From Marinibium conchae (GTDB lineage Bacteria > Pseudomonadota > Gammaproteobacteria > Enterobacterales > Alteromonadaceae), in assembly GCF_015595035.1 (NCBI RefSeq), contig NZ_JADNRN010000003.1, positions 310,001-374,000 of the forward strand: DNA of 64,000 nucleotides, given 5' to 3'. Below, in pieces: positions 28,786 through 36,171 of this stretch; the stretch's first letter is position 1, and each line of letters begins with the position of its first letter. The translations under genes and the position numbers were made by a program. The notes below the pieces were generated by a model, which worked only from the letters and a program-made list of their open reading frames with translations, was not told the DNA's origin and did no database searches.

Positions 28786-28947
28786 TCAGACTGAACGGTG
28801 AGCAACGCTCGACTTCTTAGAAAGCCATTTGAAGAGTAAGATGGTACCGAAATATATCACCGTAAAAAAAGCAATGATAAGTAAATCAATTATCAAATAG
28901 GCGCAGAAACTAAGCCACCAGTCATTGTGTTGTATTGCACTTAGCAT
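28786..28947 (-). CDS. 53-residue membrane protein under a Fur box
   Basis: A small protein with one long hydrophobic segment (FCAYLIIDLLIIAFFTVIYF) and a Lys/Ser-rich C-terminus. AAAGGA lies 9 bases before ATG 28947. A longer frame from TTG 29058 is possible but has no ribosome site and would cover two stable hairpins. A Fur-box match lies about 115 bases upstream. The protein's role is unknown; iron-responsive expression is inferred. Confidence 0.5.
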   Translation of the reverse strand: MLSAIQHNDWWLSFCAYLIIDLLIIAFFTVIYFGTILLFKWLSKKSSVAHRSV

Positions 28948-28972
28948 AAGCAGAAGTCCTTTAAATAGGAAG

Positions 28973-29031
28973 GGGCGAGCCAAAGACTCGCCCAAACACA
29001 AGGGCATGTTAGCCAAGACCAATCGGCCAAC
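28973..29031 (-). promoter_or_regulatory. Structured leader of the small membrane protein gene
   Basis: Two hairpins lie between the Fur box and the start codon. One is at 29008-29031 (RNA stem GUUGGCC/GGCUAAC, including one G-U pair) and one at 28973-28993 (GGGCGAG/CTCGCCC, perfect). They end about 15 bases before the ribosome site, suggesting post-transcriptional control or a stand-alone small RNA. Confidence 0.4.
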
Positions 29032-29059
29032 ATCTTTAGTATACACACCCAAATACAAA

Positions 29060-29074
29060 TAACAATCATTATCA
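29060..29074. promoter_or_regulatory. Fur box
   Basis: On the minus strand TGATAATGATTGTTA matches 12 of 14 defined positions of the 7-1-7 Fur consensus TGATAATnATTATCA. It sits just upstream of the minus-strand small membrane protein gene. Confidence 0.55.
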
Positions 29075-29292
29075 TTTAATTAATTTCTTTGAATACTCTC
29101 AACTAAAACTGCTCTACTTTATTATCACGTCAACATAAGTGTTAAGCGCATCAGATCCTTCGGTAAATTCTGTCTATAGCATCGAAAAAACTGCACCAAC
29201 AAGATCGCGCAGCGCACTTAAATATAGCGCCGACAAATAAAAAATAGCGCGACAAGAAATGTAAGTGACTGATTAATATGAATATTAAATTC

Positions 29293-29308
29293 TTGGTTCA
29301 ACACTTGC
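29293..29308 (+). promoter_or_regulatory. Sigma-54-like promoter of the nitrogen operon
   Basis: TTGG at 29293-29296 and TTGC at 29305-29308 place the invariant GG and GC exactly 10 bases apart, as in -24/-12 promoters, with a good TTGCT -12 element. The -24 element keeps only TGG. A TGCACCA half-site, as recognised by NtrC, lies at 29192-29198, roughly 110 bases upstream. The start of transcription would fall near 29320, just before the leader hairpin. Confidence 0.45.
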
Positions 29309-29320
29309 TTATTCAAAAGT

Positions 29321-29430
29321 AGATCACCAATGATCTGACACCATTTTTTGATATATACAATGAGCAAAGGCGCTCACAGTTCCGCCAACCCATGCTATGC
29401 ATGATCCGGCGAAAATGTGAGCGCTTTTTT
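29321..29430 (+). promoter_or_regulatory. Attenuator leader with ANTAR-type hexaloop hairpins
   Basis: Hairpin 1 at 29321-29336 has a 5-bp stem (AGATC/GATCT) and 6-base loop ACCAAT. Hairpin 2 at 29361-29376 has a 5-bp stem (TGAGC/GCTCA) and loop AAAGGC, with A at loop position 1 and G at 4, as known for ANTAR targets. Hairpin 2 overlaps the left arm (GCGCTCACA, 29370-29378) of a long terminator whose right arm TGTGAGCGC (29416-29424) is followed by six T. The two folds exclude each other, the classic antitermination design used for nitrate/nitrite (NasR/NasT) operons. Loop 1 lacks the expected G4. Confidence 0.6.
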
Positions 29431-29482
29431 CGTTTTTACGGGCTGATTTTTAGCTCACCTAACTGTTTAACGGAGAAATACT

Positions 29483-30328
29483 ATGGCGTATTTAGAACCA
29501 AGTGAATTTGCCACTAAGATGGTCGACGCTGGAGAGCAAAAAATCTTCATGTCGACAAAAGATACTTTTATTCGCGCATTTATGGCGGGTGCGATTCTTG
29601 CCCTTGCAGCCTTTTTTGCTATTACGGTAATCACCAAAACCGGTAATCCTTTACTCGGCTCGGTCTTATTCCCAGTTGGCTTCATCATGTTGTACCTGAT
29701 GAAATTTGATTTGCTGACTGGCGTATTTACCCTGGTACCGCTAGCCGTATTAGATAAGCGCAAAGGTTGCACAATGCGCGAGCTTTTCAGAAATTGGGGT
29801 TTGGTGTTTGTAGGAAACTTTGCGGGGGCGATGACGGTTGCGTTTTTCGCTTCGTTTATTCTTACATATGGTTATCAGATCGACGGTGGTGCAGTTGCTG
29901 AGAAAGTTAGCACCATAGGCGAATCGAGAACCATAGGCTACAAAGACCAAGGAATTTTGGGCTGGTTTACTATTTTCATCCGAGGCATGTTGTGTAACTG
30001 GATGGTATCAATGGGTGTTGTTGGTGCCATGATTTCTACTTCTGCTGGCTCAAAAATGGCCGCAATGTGGATGCCAATCATGTTGTTCTTCTACATGGCT
30101 TTTGAGCATTCAATCGTTAACATGTTCTTGTTCCCATTCTCTATGATCATGGGCGGTGAGTTCACGATTTCAGACTATCTTCTGTGGAATGAAATCCCGA
30201 CTGTGTTGGGTAATCTAGCAGGAGGACTGCTGTTAGTTGGGCTACCTCTGTACTATACGCATGTAAAAACTAGCAAAGAACGCAAAGCAAAATCTTCAGC
30301 AAGCACTGAAACTATCGCTGCGCTCTAG
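29483..30328 (+). CDS. FNT-family formate/nitrite channel
   Basis: A 281-residue inner-membrane channel with six helices. FNT signatures are GNFAGAMTVAF, CNWMVSMGV and FYMAFEHSIVNMF (the central His). Family members carry nitrite, formate or related small anions. Because the operon continues with a nitrate-operon-type PP2C/kinase and cyanase, nitrite or cyanate is a more likely cargo than formate, but this is context only. GGAG lies 8-9 bases before the ATG. Expression appears controlled by a sigma-54-like promoter and an attenuator leader. Confidence 0.85.
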   Translation: MAYLEPSEFATKMVDAGEQKIFMSTKDTFIRAFMAGAILALAAFFAITVITKTGNPLLGSVLFPVGFIMLYLMKFDLLTGVFTLVPLAVLDKRKGCTMRELFRNWGLVFVGNFAGAMTVAFFASFILTYGYQIDGGAVAEKVSTIGESRTIGYKDQGILGWFTIFIRGMLCNWMVSMGVVGAMISTSAGSKMAAMWMPIMLFFYMAFEHSIVNMFLFPFSMIMGGEFTISDYLLWNEIPTVLGNLAGGLLLVGLPLYYTHVKTSKERKAKSSASTETIAAL

Positions 30329-30406
30329 TCGCATTTAAATGAGCCCTGTATCGACGGAACGAACAGGGCATGTCTTTTAGATAAGCGTAAAAGTTGTCAA
30401 TATCAC

Positions 30407-32149
30407 ATGCACAATTCCCTGAAGGTAAGTCATGGTCAATTCAGTAGCTCTGGAAAAAAAGCTATTAATCAGGACTCCTGTGACTGCACTATTCCGCCAA
30501 GCCCGCAGCTTGATATAAAAGGTGCAGTAAGCGTAATTGCTGATGGAATTAGTACAAGCGATGTAAGCCAAGTTGCCAGCAAAACTGCCGTTAAGAACTT
30601 TTTAAATGATTACTACTGCACATCAGAGGCATGGTCTGTTCAAACCTCAGGGAAACGAGTCATTGAATCCATCAACGGTTGGCTAGCCGTACAAACACTG
30701 AATAGTGATTTCCGTTTCAACAAGGACAAGGGATATGTATGTACTTTTAGTGCCGCAATTTTCAAAACATTCACTGCACATTTTTTTCACGTAGGTGATA
30801 GTAGGATCTATCGTTTTAGAAATAATCTATTAGAACAACTTACAAAGGATCATCGTACATGGGCTTCTTCGCAAACGAGCTACCTTAGCAGAGCTCTAGG
30901 CGTTAACGAAAGTCTCGAAATTGATTATCAGTCCGCACCAATGCAAACAGATGACATATACATTCTTTGTACTGATGGTGTGTATGAATTTTGGGATGCT
31001 GACTCGGTTCTTGCCCTACTCGCGGAACATCCCGCAGACCTAGACGCGACCGCAAAATTACTTGCCTCTCAGGCGCTCGATAATGGCAGTGCAGACAATC
31101 TCACCATTCAACTGGTTAGAATAGACGCGCTACCAAAATCCGAAATAAGCGTACTTAACGAAAAGTTGAACAACTTAGCACTTCCACCATTGCTTAAGCC
31201 CCGCCAAGAATTTGATGGATACCTGATACTCAGGGAGCTGCACGCCAATAGCCGAAGCCATGTGTATCTTGCAAAAGACCTAGAAAACGAAAGCCAAGTC
31301 GCCCTGAAAATCCCCTCCATAGCGCGCCGACAAGATAAAAGCTATTTGGAATGCCTTGTGATGGAAGAGTGGGTTGCTAGACGAATTAACAATGCGCATG
31401 TCATGAAGGCTGGAATTCAAAGAAGGGAACGGAAATTTTTATACACCGTAACCGAATTCATTGAAGGGATCTCGCTAAGCCAATGGCTAACAGATACACC
31501 TAAACTCGATCTTGAAACCGTCAGAAAGTTAATTGAACAGGTCGCAAAAGGACTACATGGCATCCATAGGATGGAAATTTTGCATCAAGATTTAAGGCCA
31601 GACAACATCATGATAGATACAAACGGCACCGTTAAAATCATTGATTTTGGGGCCGTAAGAATTAGCGGTATAGAAGAATTAAAAAAAATGTCAGTAGAGT
31701 CAGAGCTTCCTGGCGATGCACTTTTTATGGCACCTGAATTTTTTGTTGGCGAAGCCTCATCGACGCGCTCCGATCAATACTCGCTAGCAGTCATAACCTA
31801 TTACATGCTTAGTGGTCGCTTTCCTTATGGGAATGCCATAGTCAGAGCAAACTCGAAAGCCGCGCAACGAAGGCTTGTTTATCAATCAGTGTTAGACGAC
31901 AAACGGGATATTCCAGCCTGGATCAACGAGACCCTTCGTAAAGCCCTGCAAATAAGCCCTGACAGGCGCTATGACGAAATATCAGAATTCATTCACGATT
32001 TGCGACAACCGAATCCGATCTACCTAAGAAAGTCAAAAGCTCCCTTGATAGAACGCAATCCACTTGGCTTCTGGAAGGGGCTGGCTTTGATTTCAACCAC
32101 GATAGCAATAACTCTCTTTATTTATATAAAAACACACATGATTTTCTAG
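30407..32149 (+). CDS. Bifunctional PP2C phosphatase / Ser-Thr kinase
   Basis: A 580-residue fusion. Residues ~5-245 are a PP2C phosphatase (NQDSC, VIADGIST, HVGDSRIYR, CTDGVYEF, GSADNLTI). Residues ~265-535 are a protein kinase with HQDLRPDN and DFG, and the ATP-binding Lys in VALKI; the glycine loop (ELHANSRSHV) is poor in glycine. A C-terminal helix (residues ~555-575) anchors it in the membrane. The same fusion type occurs in nitrate/nitrite assimilation operons of Pseudomonas and relatives, where its role is unclear. It probably modulates the channel or assimilation enzymes. A hairpin at 30343-30369 lies between it and the FNT gene. Confidence 0.85.
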   Translation: MHNSLKVSHGQFSSSGKKAINQDSCDCTIPPSPQLDIKGAVSVIADGISTSDVSQVASKTAVKNFLNDYYCTSEAWSVQTSGKRVIESINGWLAVQTLNSDFRFNKDKGYVCTFSAAIFKTFTAHFFHVGDSRIYRFRNNLLEQLTKDHRTWASSQTSYLSRALGVNESLEIDYQSAPMQTDDIYILCTDGVYEFWDADSVLALLAEHPADLDATAKLLASQALDNGSADNLTIQLVRIDALPKSEISVLNEKLNNLALPPLLKPRQEFDGYLILRELHANSRSHVYLAKDLENESQVALKIPSIARRQDKSYLECLVMEEWVARRINNAHVMKAGIQRRERKFLYTVTEFIEGISLSQWLTDTPKLDLETVRKLIEQVAKGLHGIHRMEILHQDLRPDNIMIDTNGTVKIIDFGAVRISGIEELKKMSVESELPGDALFMAPEFFVGEASSTRSDQYSLAVITYYMLSGRFPYGNAIVRANSKAAQRRLVYQSVLDDKRDIPAWINETLRKALQISPDRRYDEISEFIHDLRQPNPIYLRKSKAPLIERNPLGFWKGLALISTTIAITLFIYIKTHMIF

Positions 32150-32192
32150 TAAGTGTCACAAACAAACTATTTCAGACCAATGGGGATACATT

Positions 32193-32642
32193 ATGATTAG
32201 CAGCAGAGAAGAAGTAAGCACAATTATCATGGCAACAAAAGTAGTTAAAGGCATCAAATGGAGCGATGTTGCTTCAGCGATTGGCCTTTCAAAAGAGTGG
32301 ACTACCGCGGCTTGCTTGGGGCAAATGGCCTTTGATAAAACGCAGGCTGAAAAAGTGGGTGAACTCTTTGAGTTGAGTGACGAAGCTGTCGCTTGGTTAC
32401 AAATTGCGCCTTATAAAGGCTCACTACCTACTGCCGTTCCTACCGACCCACTCATTTACCGATGGTACGAAGTAGTCAACGTATATGGCTCAACGATTAA
32501 AGAGCTCATTCATGAGGAGTTTGGTGACGGCATCATGAGTGCGATTGATTTCTCGATGGACATAAAGCGTGAAAAAAACGAAGCTGGTGATCGCGTCAAT
32601 GTAGTGCTATCTGGAAAGTTCTTGCCTTATAAAACCTACTAA
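32193..32642 (+). CDS. cynS: Cyanate hydratase (cyanase)
   Basis: A 149-residue enzyme that turns cyanate plus bicarbonate into ammonia and CO2, giving the cell a nitrogen source. The catalytic triad aligns with E. coli Arg96, Glu99 and Ser122 as Arg90, Glu93 and Ser116, at a constant offset of six. The helical N-terminal domain and the C-terminal motif FGDGIMSAIDF are typical. GGGG lies 7 bases before ATG. It closes the FNT-PP2C/kinase operon; no cynT-like carbonic anhydrase is adjacent. Confidence 0.95.
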   Translation: MISSREEVSTIIMATKVVKGIKWSDVASAIGLSKEWTTAACLGQMAFDKTQAEKVGELFELSDEAVAWLQIAPYKGSLPTAVPTDPLIYRWYEVVNVYGSTIKELIHEEFGDGIMSAIDFSMDIKREKNEAGDRVNVVLSGKFLPYKTY

Positions 32643-32666
32643 ACTCGCCTAGTAATTCGAGTAAGC

Positions 32667-32696
32667 AGTGAACCATCTACTTGGTTCACTTTTATT
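32667..32696 (+). terminator. Terminator after cynS
   Basis: An 8-bp stem (AGTGAACC/GGTTCACT) with an 8-base loop followed by TTTATT, 24 bases after the cynS stop. Confidence 0.75.
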
Positions 32697-32749
32697 AGCC
32701 AACTGCTGACTGCCATTATTTATTTAGTCTCGACAACTGTCTTATAAGA

Positions 32750-32784
32750 AAAACCCCATTAAACTAATAGCTTAACGGGGTTTT
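32750..32784 (-). terminator. Minus-strand terminator, probable original groEL terminator
   Basis: Stem AAAACCCC/GGGGTTTT extended by a TTAA pairing, with a T-run on the minus strand. It lies outside the mobile element, next to the displaced groEL end, so it most likely ended groEL before the insertion. It could now serve the SDH-type protease gene. Confidence 0.65.
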
Positions 32785-32822
32785 GTATTACATCGAATTG
32801 CAATAAATTGCAGGCGAGTGGC

Positions 32823-32841
32823 TTACATCATGCCGCCCATA
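32823..32841. repeat. Attachment site, left (displaced 3' end of groEL)
   Basis: TTACATCATGCCGCCCATA, identical to 49715-49733, which encodes the last codons and stop of groEL. No other groEL sequence is present here. This is the left boundary of the mobile element. Confidence 0.8.
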
Positions 32842-32894
32842 TAAAAGTTAATATGTTGTTTTTAAATGGTTTTTTATATTTCGATGCGAGGGAA

Positions 32895-32911
32895 ACCCCA
32901 CTTTATACCCT
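32895..32911. promoter_or_regulatory. Candidate integrase arm sites, left end
   Basis: The complement reads AGGGTA-(3)-AGTGGGGT, made of the same two words as 49512-49532 at the other end (AGTGGGGT and AGGGGTA). Paired short repeats near both ends are typical of arm-binding sites of P4-type integrases. Confidence 0.35.
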
Positions 32912-32930
32912 ACTTTCTTTGAGTTGCTTT

Positions 32931-33824
32931 TTACTGTGGTTGATTCATTACTACGGCAATACCATTTTGATTTTCAATGATTTTAATAGCATTGGCATTG
33001 GCGAAGGTGTGCATGAAGCAGTGATGCACTGTTAATACTAAATCCTGAAGAGTTTCGTCATCTTCTAGATCTTCAATACGTAATCCACATTGCTTTGCCT
33101 CATCTATGTTAATGTGACGAGCATGAGTTTTAGAGTCTTCATGCTCGTTTAGGAAGGAAACTATATTGCGAGCCTTCTCCGTTGCATCATCACACCCATT
33201 AAACATTATACTTATCAAGCTCCGTTCGACCATTTCATCAGCCATCTTGATTGCATTCTTACACTCACCTACGAAGGTTGGGTGGTACTTACCAATTATT
33301 GCTTGCCATATTGGTATACTTCCAGGGTCTGACTTTATTGCCTCTATCGCTTCTTCGAATTCCTTTACAACTCCATGTGCTGGAATGCCTCCAAACTGAG
33401 GATCAATCGGACCTATATTAGACTGTTTGCCCATAATTATATTTTTGGTAGAGCAAGCTATCATGGTGCCACCGGACATGGCGATTTGTGGTATAAAAGT
33501 TTCTATATTACCGTCAAACATCCGGTGAAGATAATCGATTATAGATTCAGTTGCCGCCATATCACCGCCAGGAGTATGAAGCAGAAGGTCTAGCCCTTTT
33601 GTTCTATCCAATTCGTGTATAGTTGCCATAAATCCATTTTTGTCATCGTCGTTTATACTTGACTTCGCAAGTCCAGGTTTTTGTAACCAACCTGAATAGT
33701 ATGCGATGACGTTTCGGTCTCTATGCGCTGATAACTTATTCATATATTTACGACGAATGTAATCTAGCGCATCCACACGTTTTGAATCAGTAAGCTCTTC
33801 GAGTACCTGGTTCCAACTTGGCAT
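32931..33824 (-). CDS. SDH-type ClpP-fold serine protease
   Basis: A 297-residue cytoplasmic protein of the SDH_sah/SppA-like ClpP superfamily. The oxyanion region HTPGGDM, the nucleophile motif AMSGGTMIA and the family signature GPIDPQFGGIPA are present. There is no signal peptide. It follows a 61-residue gene by 25 bases, so the two probably form an operon. Members of this family appear in mobile elements and defence regions but substrates are mostly unknown. It sits at the left end of the element as cargo. Confidence 0.8.
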   Translation of the reverse strand: MPSWNQVLEELTDSKRVDALDYIRRKYMNKLSAHRDRNVIAYYSGWLQKPGLAKSSINDDDKNGFMATIHELDRTKGLDLLLHTPGGDMAATESIIDYLHRMFDGNIETFIPQIAMSGGTMIACSTKNIIMGKQSNIGPIDPQFGGIPAHGVVKEFEEAIEAIKSDPGSIPIWQAIIGKYHPTFVGECKNAIKMADEMVERSLISIMFNGCDDATEKARNIVSFLNEHEDSKTHARHINIDEAKQCGLRIEDLEDDETLQDLVLTVHHCFMHTFANANAIKIIENQNGIAVVMNQPQ

Positions 33825-33849
33825 ACAACTTCCTTGTTTATTGGGCTAA

Positions 33850-34035
33850 CTAAACTACTGCAGCTCGCACAGAATAGTTTATTGAGGTATCTTTCAACAA
33901 AGACACTCTTTCATGAGAAAAATCATTCTTTTTTGAGGGTTGAGATAATGTTGCCTTTGAGGAGTTCACTATCAATTGGTAGGCTTCATTTATCTCAGAC
34001 TGCGTCATATCCATAACTTTCTTATTCTTATCCAT
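33850..34035 (-). CDS. Small protein upstream of the SDH-type protease
   Basis: A 61-residue, Lys/Ser-rich soluble protein with a clear GGAGGA ribosome site 9 bases before ATG. It has one helical segment (MTQSEINEAYQLIVNSSKAT) and no recognised domain. Tight linkage to the protease suggests a substrate, adaptor or inhibitor of it, which is inference only. Confidence 0.55.
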   Translation of the reverse strand: MDKNKKVMDMTQSEINEAYQLIVNSSKATLSQPSKKNDFSHERVSLLKDTSINYSVRAAVV

Positions 34036-34152
34036 ACATAAACATCCTCCAAATTATTTTCCAAAATATAACGGATTAAGTAGATTATGTCGATAATTTA
34101 CTTTTTATTAACTTAAAATATTAGCAATACACCTAAGTCCATCTGTACCATT

Positions 34153-35382
34153 TTATTCTTTTAGTATCGCGTACACTCTAGCCGGACTTAAATTCATTTC
34201 TTCTGCTATCGATTCTACGTTTGGTTTACCAGTAGTTGCAATGTTGTGATCTCTTAACGATTTTATTTTTGACCTCAGTGTTTCGTCTTTTATATTTCCA
34301 CCGCCTCTTGGCTGGGGAGTCATTTTTACAATCTGATAAGCTTCATAGCGCGATAAGATGCCGCAAGTTAACATTAAGTATTCATTTAGGTGCTCGTTCT
34401 CAAACGAGTTTTGAATTGGTGTGTTTGGTGCCATTAAAAATGAAGATAATTTGATGCGATTGGCTTCTTCATGGTTCCAAAAGTTAACCTCATTTTTGTC
34501 TCGACTTTTATCAAGTGCGCTTACGATACCGTCGATTAGCCATGAGTCAATTGAACTGTATTGATGTGAATCAACCTGATTAATCTTTTCGTAGGCATTT
34601 GGGTATATTTTCAGGGAAAGCTCAGTTATTCGATTAGCAATAGATTGCCAATTCTGACTCTGATTGTCGATGCTTTGAATAGATGAAAAAATTGCTGATG
34701 GTTTAGGCGAAAAGCTGCCCAGCCATTTATAAAATGTTGGTGCTAATGAAAATGATGTTTTAAATGACAGCTTTTCATAGTAGTGGAGTTCTTCTAAAAA
34801 CCGACTGTCGGTTGTTTTCATTGCGCTGATCAGCGCTGTTTTATCTTTTCTGTATAAATGTTCACTTCTTTTAGGGAGATGGTCTGGGCAATAAAAAGTT
34901 GAATCTCTTCTGCCTAAATGCTCTGTTTCAACAGAAACGCGGACTCTTTTCCAACAAAGAGCGCAAAAAAATAGCGGTTCTTCTGCGTAACGTTTTAAAT
35001 GCTTACTATTGATTGCGGTTTTTACTAACTGAAAACAATCTCGAAGTGTTATCAAACTATTTAAAAATGATCTTGTTTCTTCCGAAGCTACTGAATTTGT
35101 TTTTTTCAGATAGTCAATTTGCTGCTGAAGAAACGAACACGTTCCACTTATACTAACGCACCTTTCTAACAAATCTTTAAACGTAACTACATCATTTGCA
35201 GTCAATTCATTTTGTGGAAAAAGTCTTTCTAGCTCATATTTTTTCAACAACTCTCCAATATATAAAAAATTCTTATTGGGCTTAGCTGAAACAGACAACC
35301 CTCGGGAATTAGCAGCATCCATGAACGCATTCAAGTCAGTTTGGAACGATTTTATTAATCCTATATTTGACGATTCGGTCAC
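34153..35382 (-). CDS. Zinc-ribbon and HTH protein of the mobile element, unknown
   Basis: A 409-residue protein of unrecognised family. The middle holds a possible zinc site, CALC at ~180 and CPDH about 30 residues later. The C-terminus has a basic RGGGNIKDE segment and a helix-turn-helix (VESIAEEMNLSPARVYAIL). It is divergent from the AlpA-like gene with ~110 bases between them, typical of a regulator next to mobility genes. The start is GTG 35382; an ATG 16 codons later is an alternative. DNA binding is likely; a role in controlling transfer or excision is a guess. Confidence 0.5.
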   Translation of the reverse strand: MTESSNIGLIKSFQTDLNAFMDAANSRGLSVSAKPNKNFLYIGELLKKYELERLFPQNELTANDVVTFKDLLERCVSISGTCSFLQQQIDYLKKTNSVASEETRSFLNSLITLRDCFQLVKTAINSKHLKRYAEEPLFFCALCWKRVRVSVETEHLGRRDSTFYCPDHLPKRSEHLYRKDKTALISAMKTTDSRFLEELHYYEKLSFKTSFSLAPTFYKWLGSFSPKPSAIFSSIQSIDNQSQNWQSIANRITELSLKIYPNAYEKINQVDSHQYSSIDSWLIDGIVSALDKSRDKNEVNFWNHEEANRIKLSSFLMAPNTPIQNSFENEHLNEYLMLTCGILSRYEAYQIVKMTPQPRGGGNIKDETLRSKIKSLRDHNIATTGKPNVESIAEEMNLSPARVYAILKE

Positions 35383-35494
35383 TTACTTTATTGCCTTTGC
35401 AAAAATTCAACAGAGTTATCTTCGCTCTTCTCAATATTTTTCATTTCTCACCAATGCTGAAATTGACGCTCACTCAAAAACGGAGATTAGCAGA

Positions 35495-35683
35495 ATGGAA
35501 AATAGTAATGAAAAATTATTGAGAGCGAAAGAGGTCAGCCAGTACCTCAGTATAAACAAGAGCACGTTATGGAGATGGAGGCAGAATAGGCAGTTCCCTG
35601 ATCCTATTGTGCTAGGTGCAAATACGGTCGCATGGAAGCTATCTAGCATCAACGCATGGATTGAGGAGAGAAGTGATGTCTAG
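35495..35683 (+). CDS. AlpA-like regulator / excisionase
   Basis: A 62-residue MerR-like helix-turn-helix protein with the AlpA pattern LLRAKEVSQYLSINKSTLWR, then WKLSSINAWIEER. AlpA proteins activate integrase or excision genes in P4-like elements. GGAG lies ~9 bases before ATG 35495; a longer frame from 35276 runs into the divergent gene and is not credible. It opens the mobility operon. Confidence 0.75.
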   Translation: MENSNEKLLRAKEVSQYLSINKSTLWRWRQNRQFPDPIVLGANTVAWKLSSINAWIEERSDV

Positions 35684-35876
35684 ATCAACAAAAGATATTT
35701 ACACGCCACGCACCTCCGGTGTATTAACCGTGCAACTTGAATTCGACTTCGGCCCAGATTTTGCGGGAGTGCAAGGCGAAAGCGATATCGAAACCAAGTC
35801 GCTTAAAGAGCATCTTGCAAACCTTAAAAATAAAGCGGTTTCGCTGAAAACAGAGGAAACAAATAATGGCTTGTAA
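35676..35876 (+). CDS. Small mobility-operon protein, unknown
   Basis: A 66-residue protein whose ATG overlaps the AlpA-like gene by 8 bases, and whose end overlaps the next gene by 11, so it is translationally coupled on both sides. It is acidic in the middle, with a Lys-rich helical C-terminus (SLKEHLANLKNKAVSLK). I recognise no family. An accessory relaxosome role is inferred from position. Confidence 0.5.
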   Translation: MSRSTKDIYTPRTSGVLTVQLEFDFGPDFAGVQGESDIETKSLKEHLANLKNKAVSLKTEETNNGL

Positions 35877-36171
35877 TGGAAAGCAAGAGAGAACTGCTCA
35901 GGTAAGCATTAGACTAGGCCTCAGTGAGCACAGAGATCTCAAGGTTGCGGCAGAAAATGCTGGCACAACACTTAGTGATATTGCACGAGAGCGTATTCGC
36001 CTGTCGACTAAACAGATTGAGTTGTCAGCGCAATTATCGCAACTAGAAAAGCGATTGTCGCAAAAGGTGTTTGATATTTGTTGCGCTGTCGCAAACCTGA
36101 GCGAAGATGAGAAGCGAGATGCTGCAAAGTCAGTAAATAGAAATCGTGTGCAGCGAGGTAATGGCAAATGA
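35866..36171 (+). CDS. Ribbon-helix-helix relaxosome protein
   Basis: A 101-residue protein. Residues ~10-50 (AQVSIRLGLSEHRDLKVAA, then GTTLSDIARERI) follow the ribbon-helix-helix pattern of MobC/TraJ/TrwA-type accessory proteins, which bind oriT and help the relaxase. A coiled-coil (IELSAQLSQLEKRLSQK) follows. It overlaps the coupling protein gene by 4 bases. Confidence 0.6.
   Translation: MACNGKQERTAQVSIRLGLSEHRDLKVAAENAGTTLSDIARERIRLSTKQIELSAQLSQLEKRLSQKVFDICCAVANLSEDEKRDAAKSVNRNRVQRGNGK

Noticed and set aside
29321-29336. First leader hairpin as a separate terminator
   Set aside because: The stem is only 5 bp and AT-rich, and the T-run starts 8 bases later; a protein-binding hairpin fits better.
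35276-35494. N-terminal extension of the AlpA-like gene
   Set aside because: It overlaps the divergent gene's 5' end and adds residues not seen in AlpA proteins; the ATG at 35495 has its own ribosome site.
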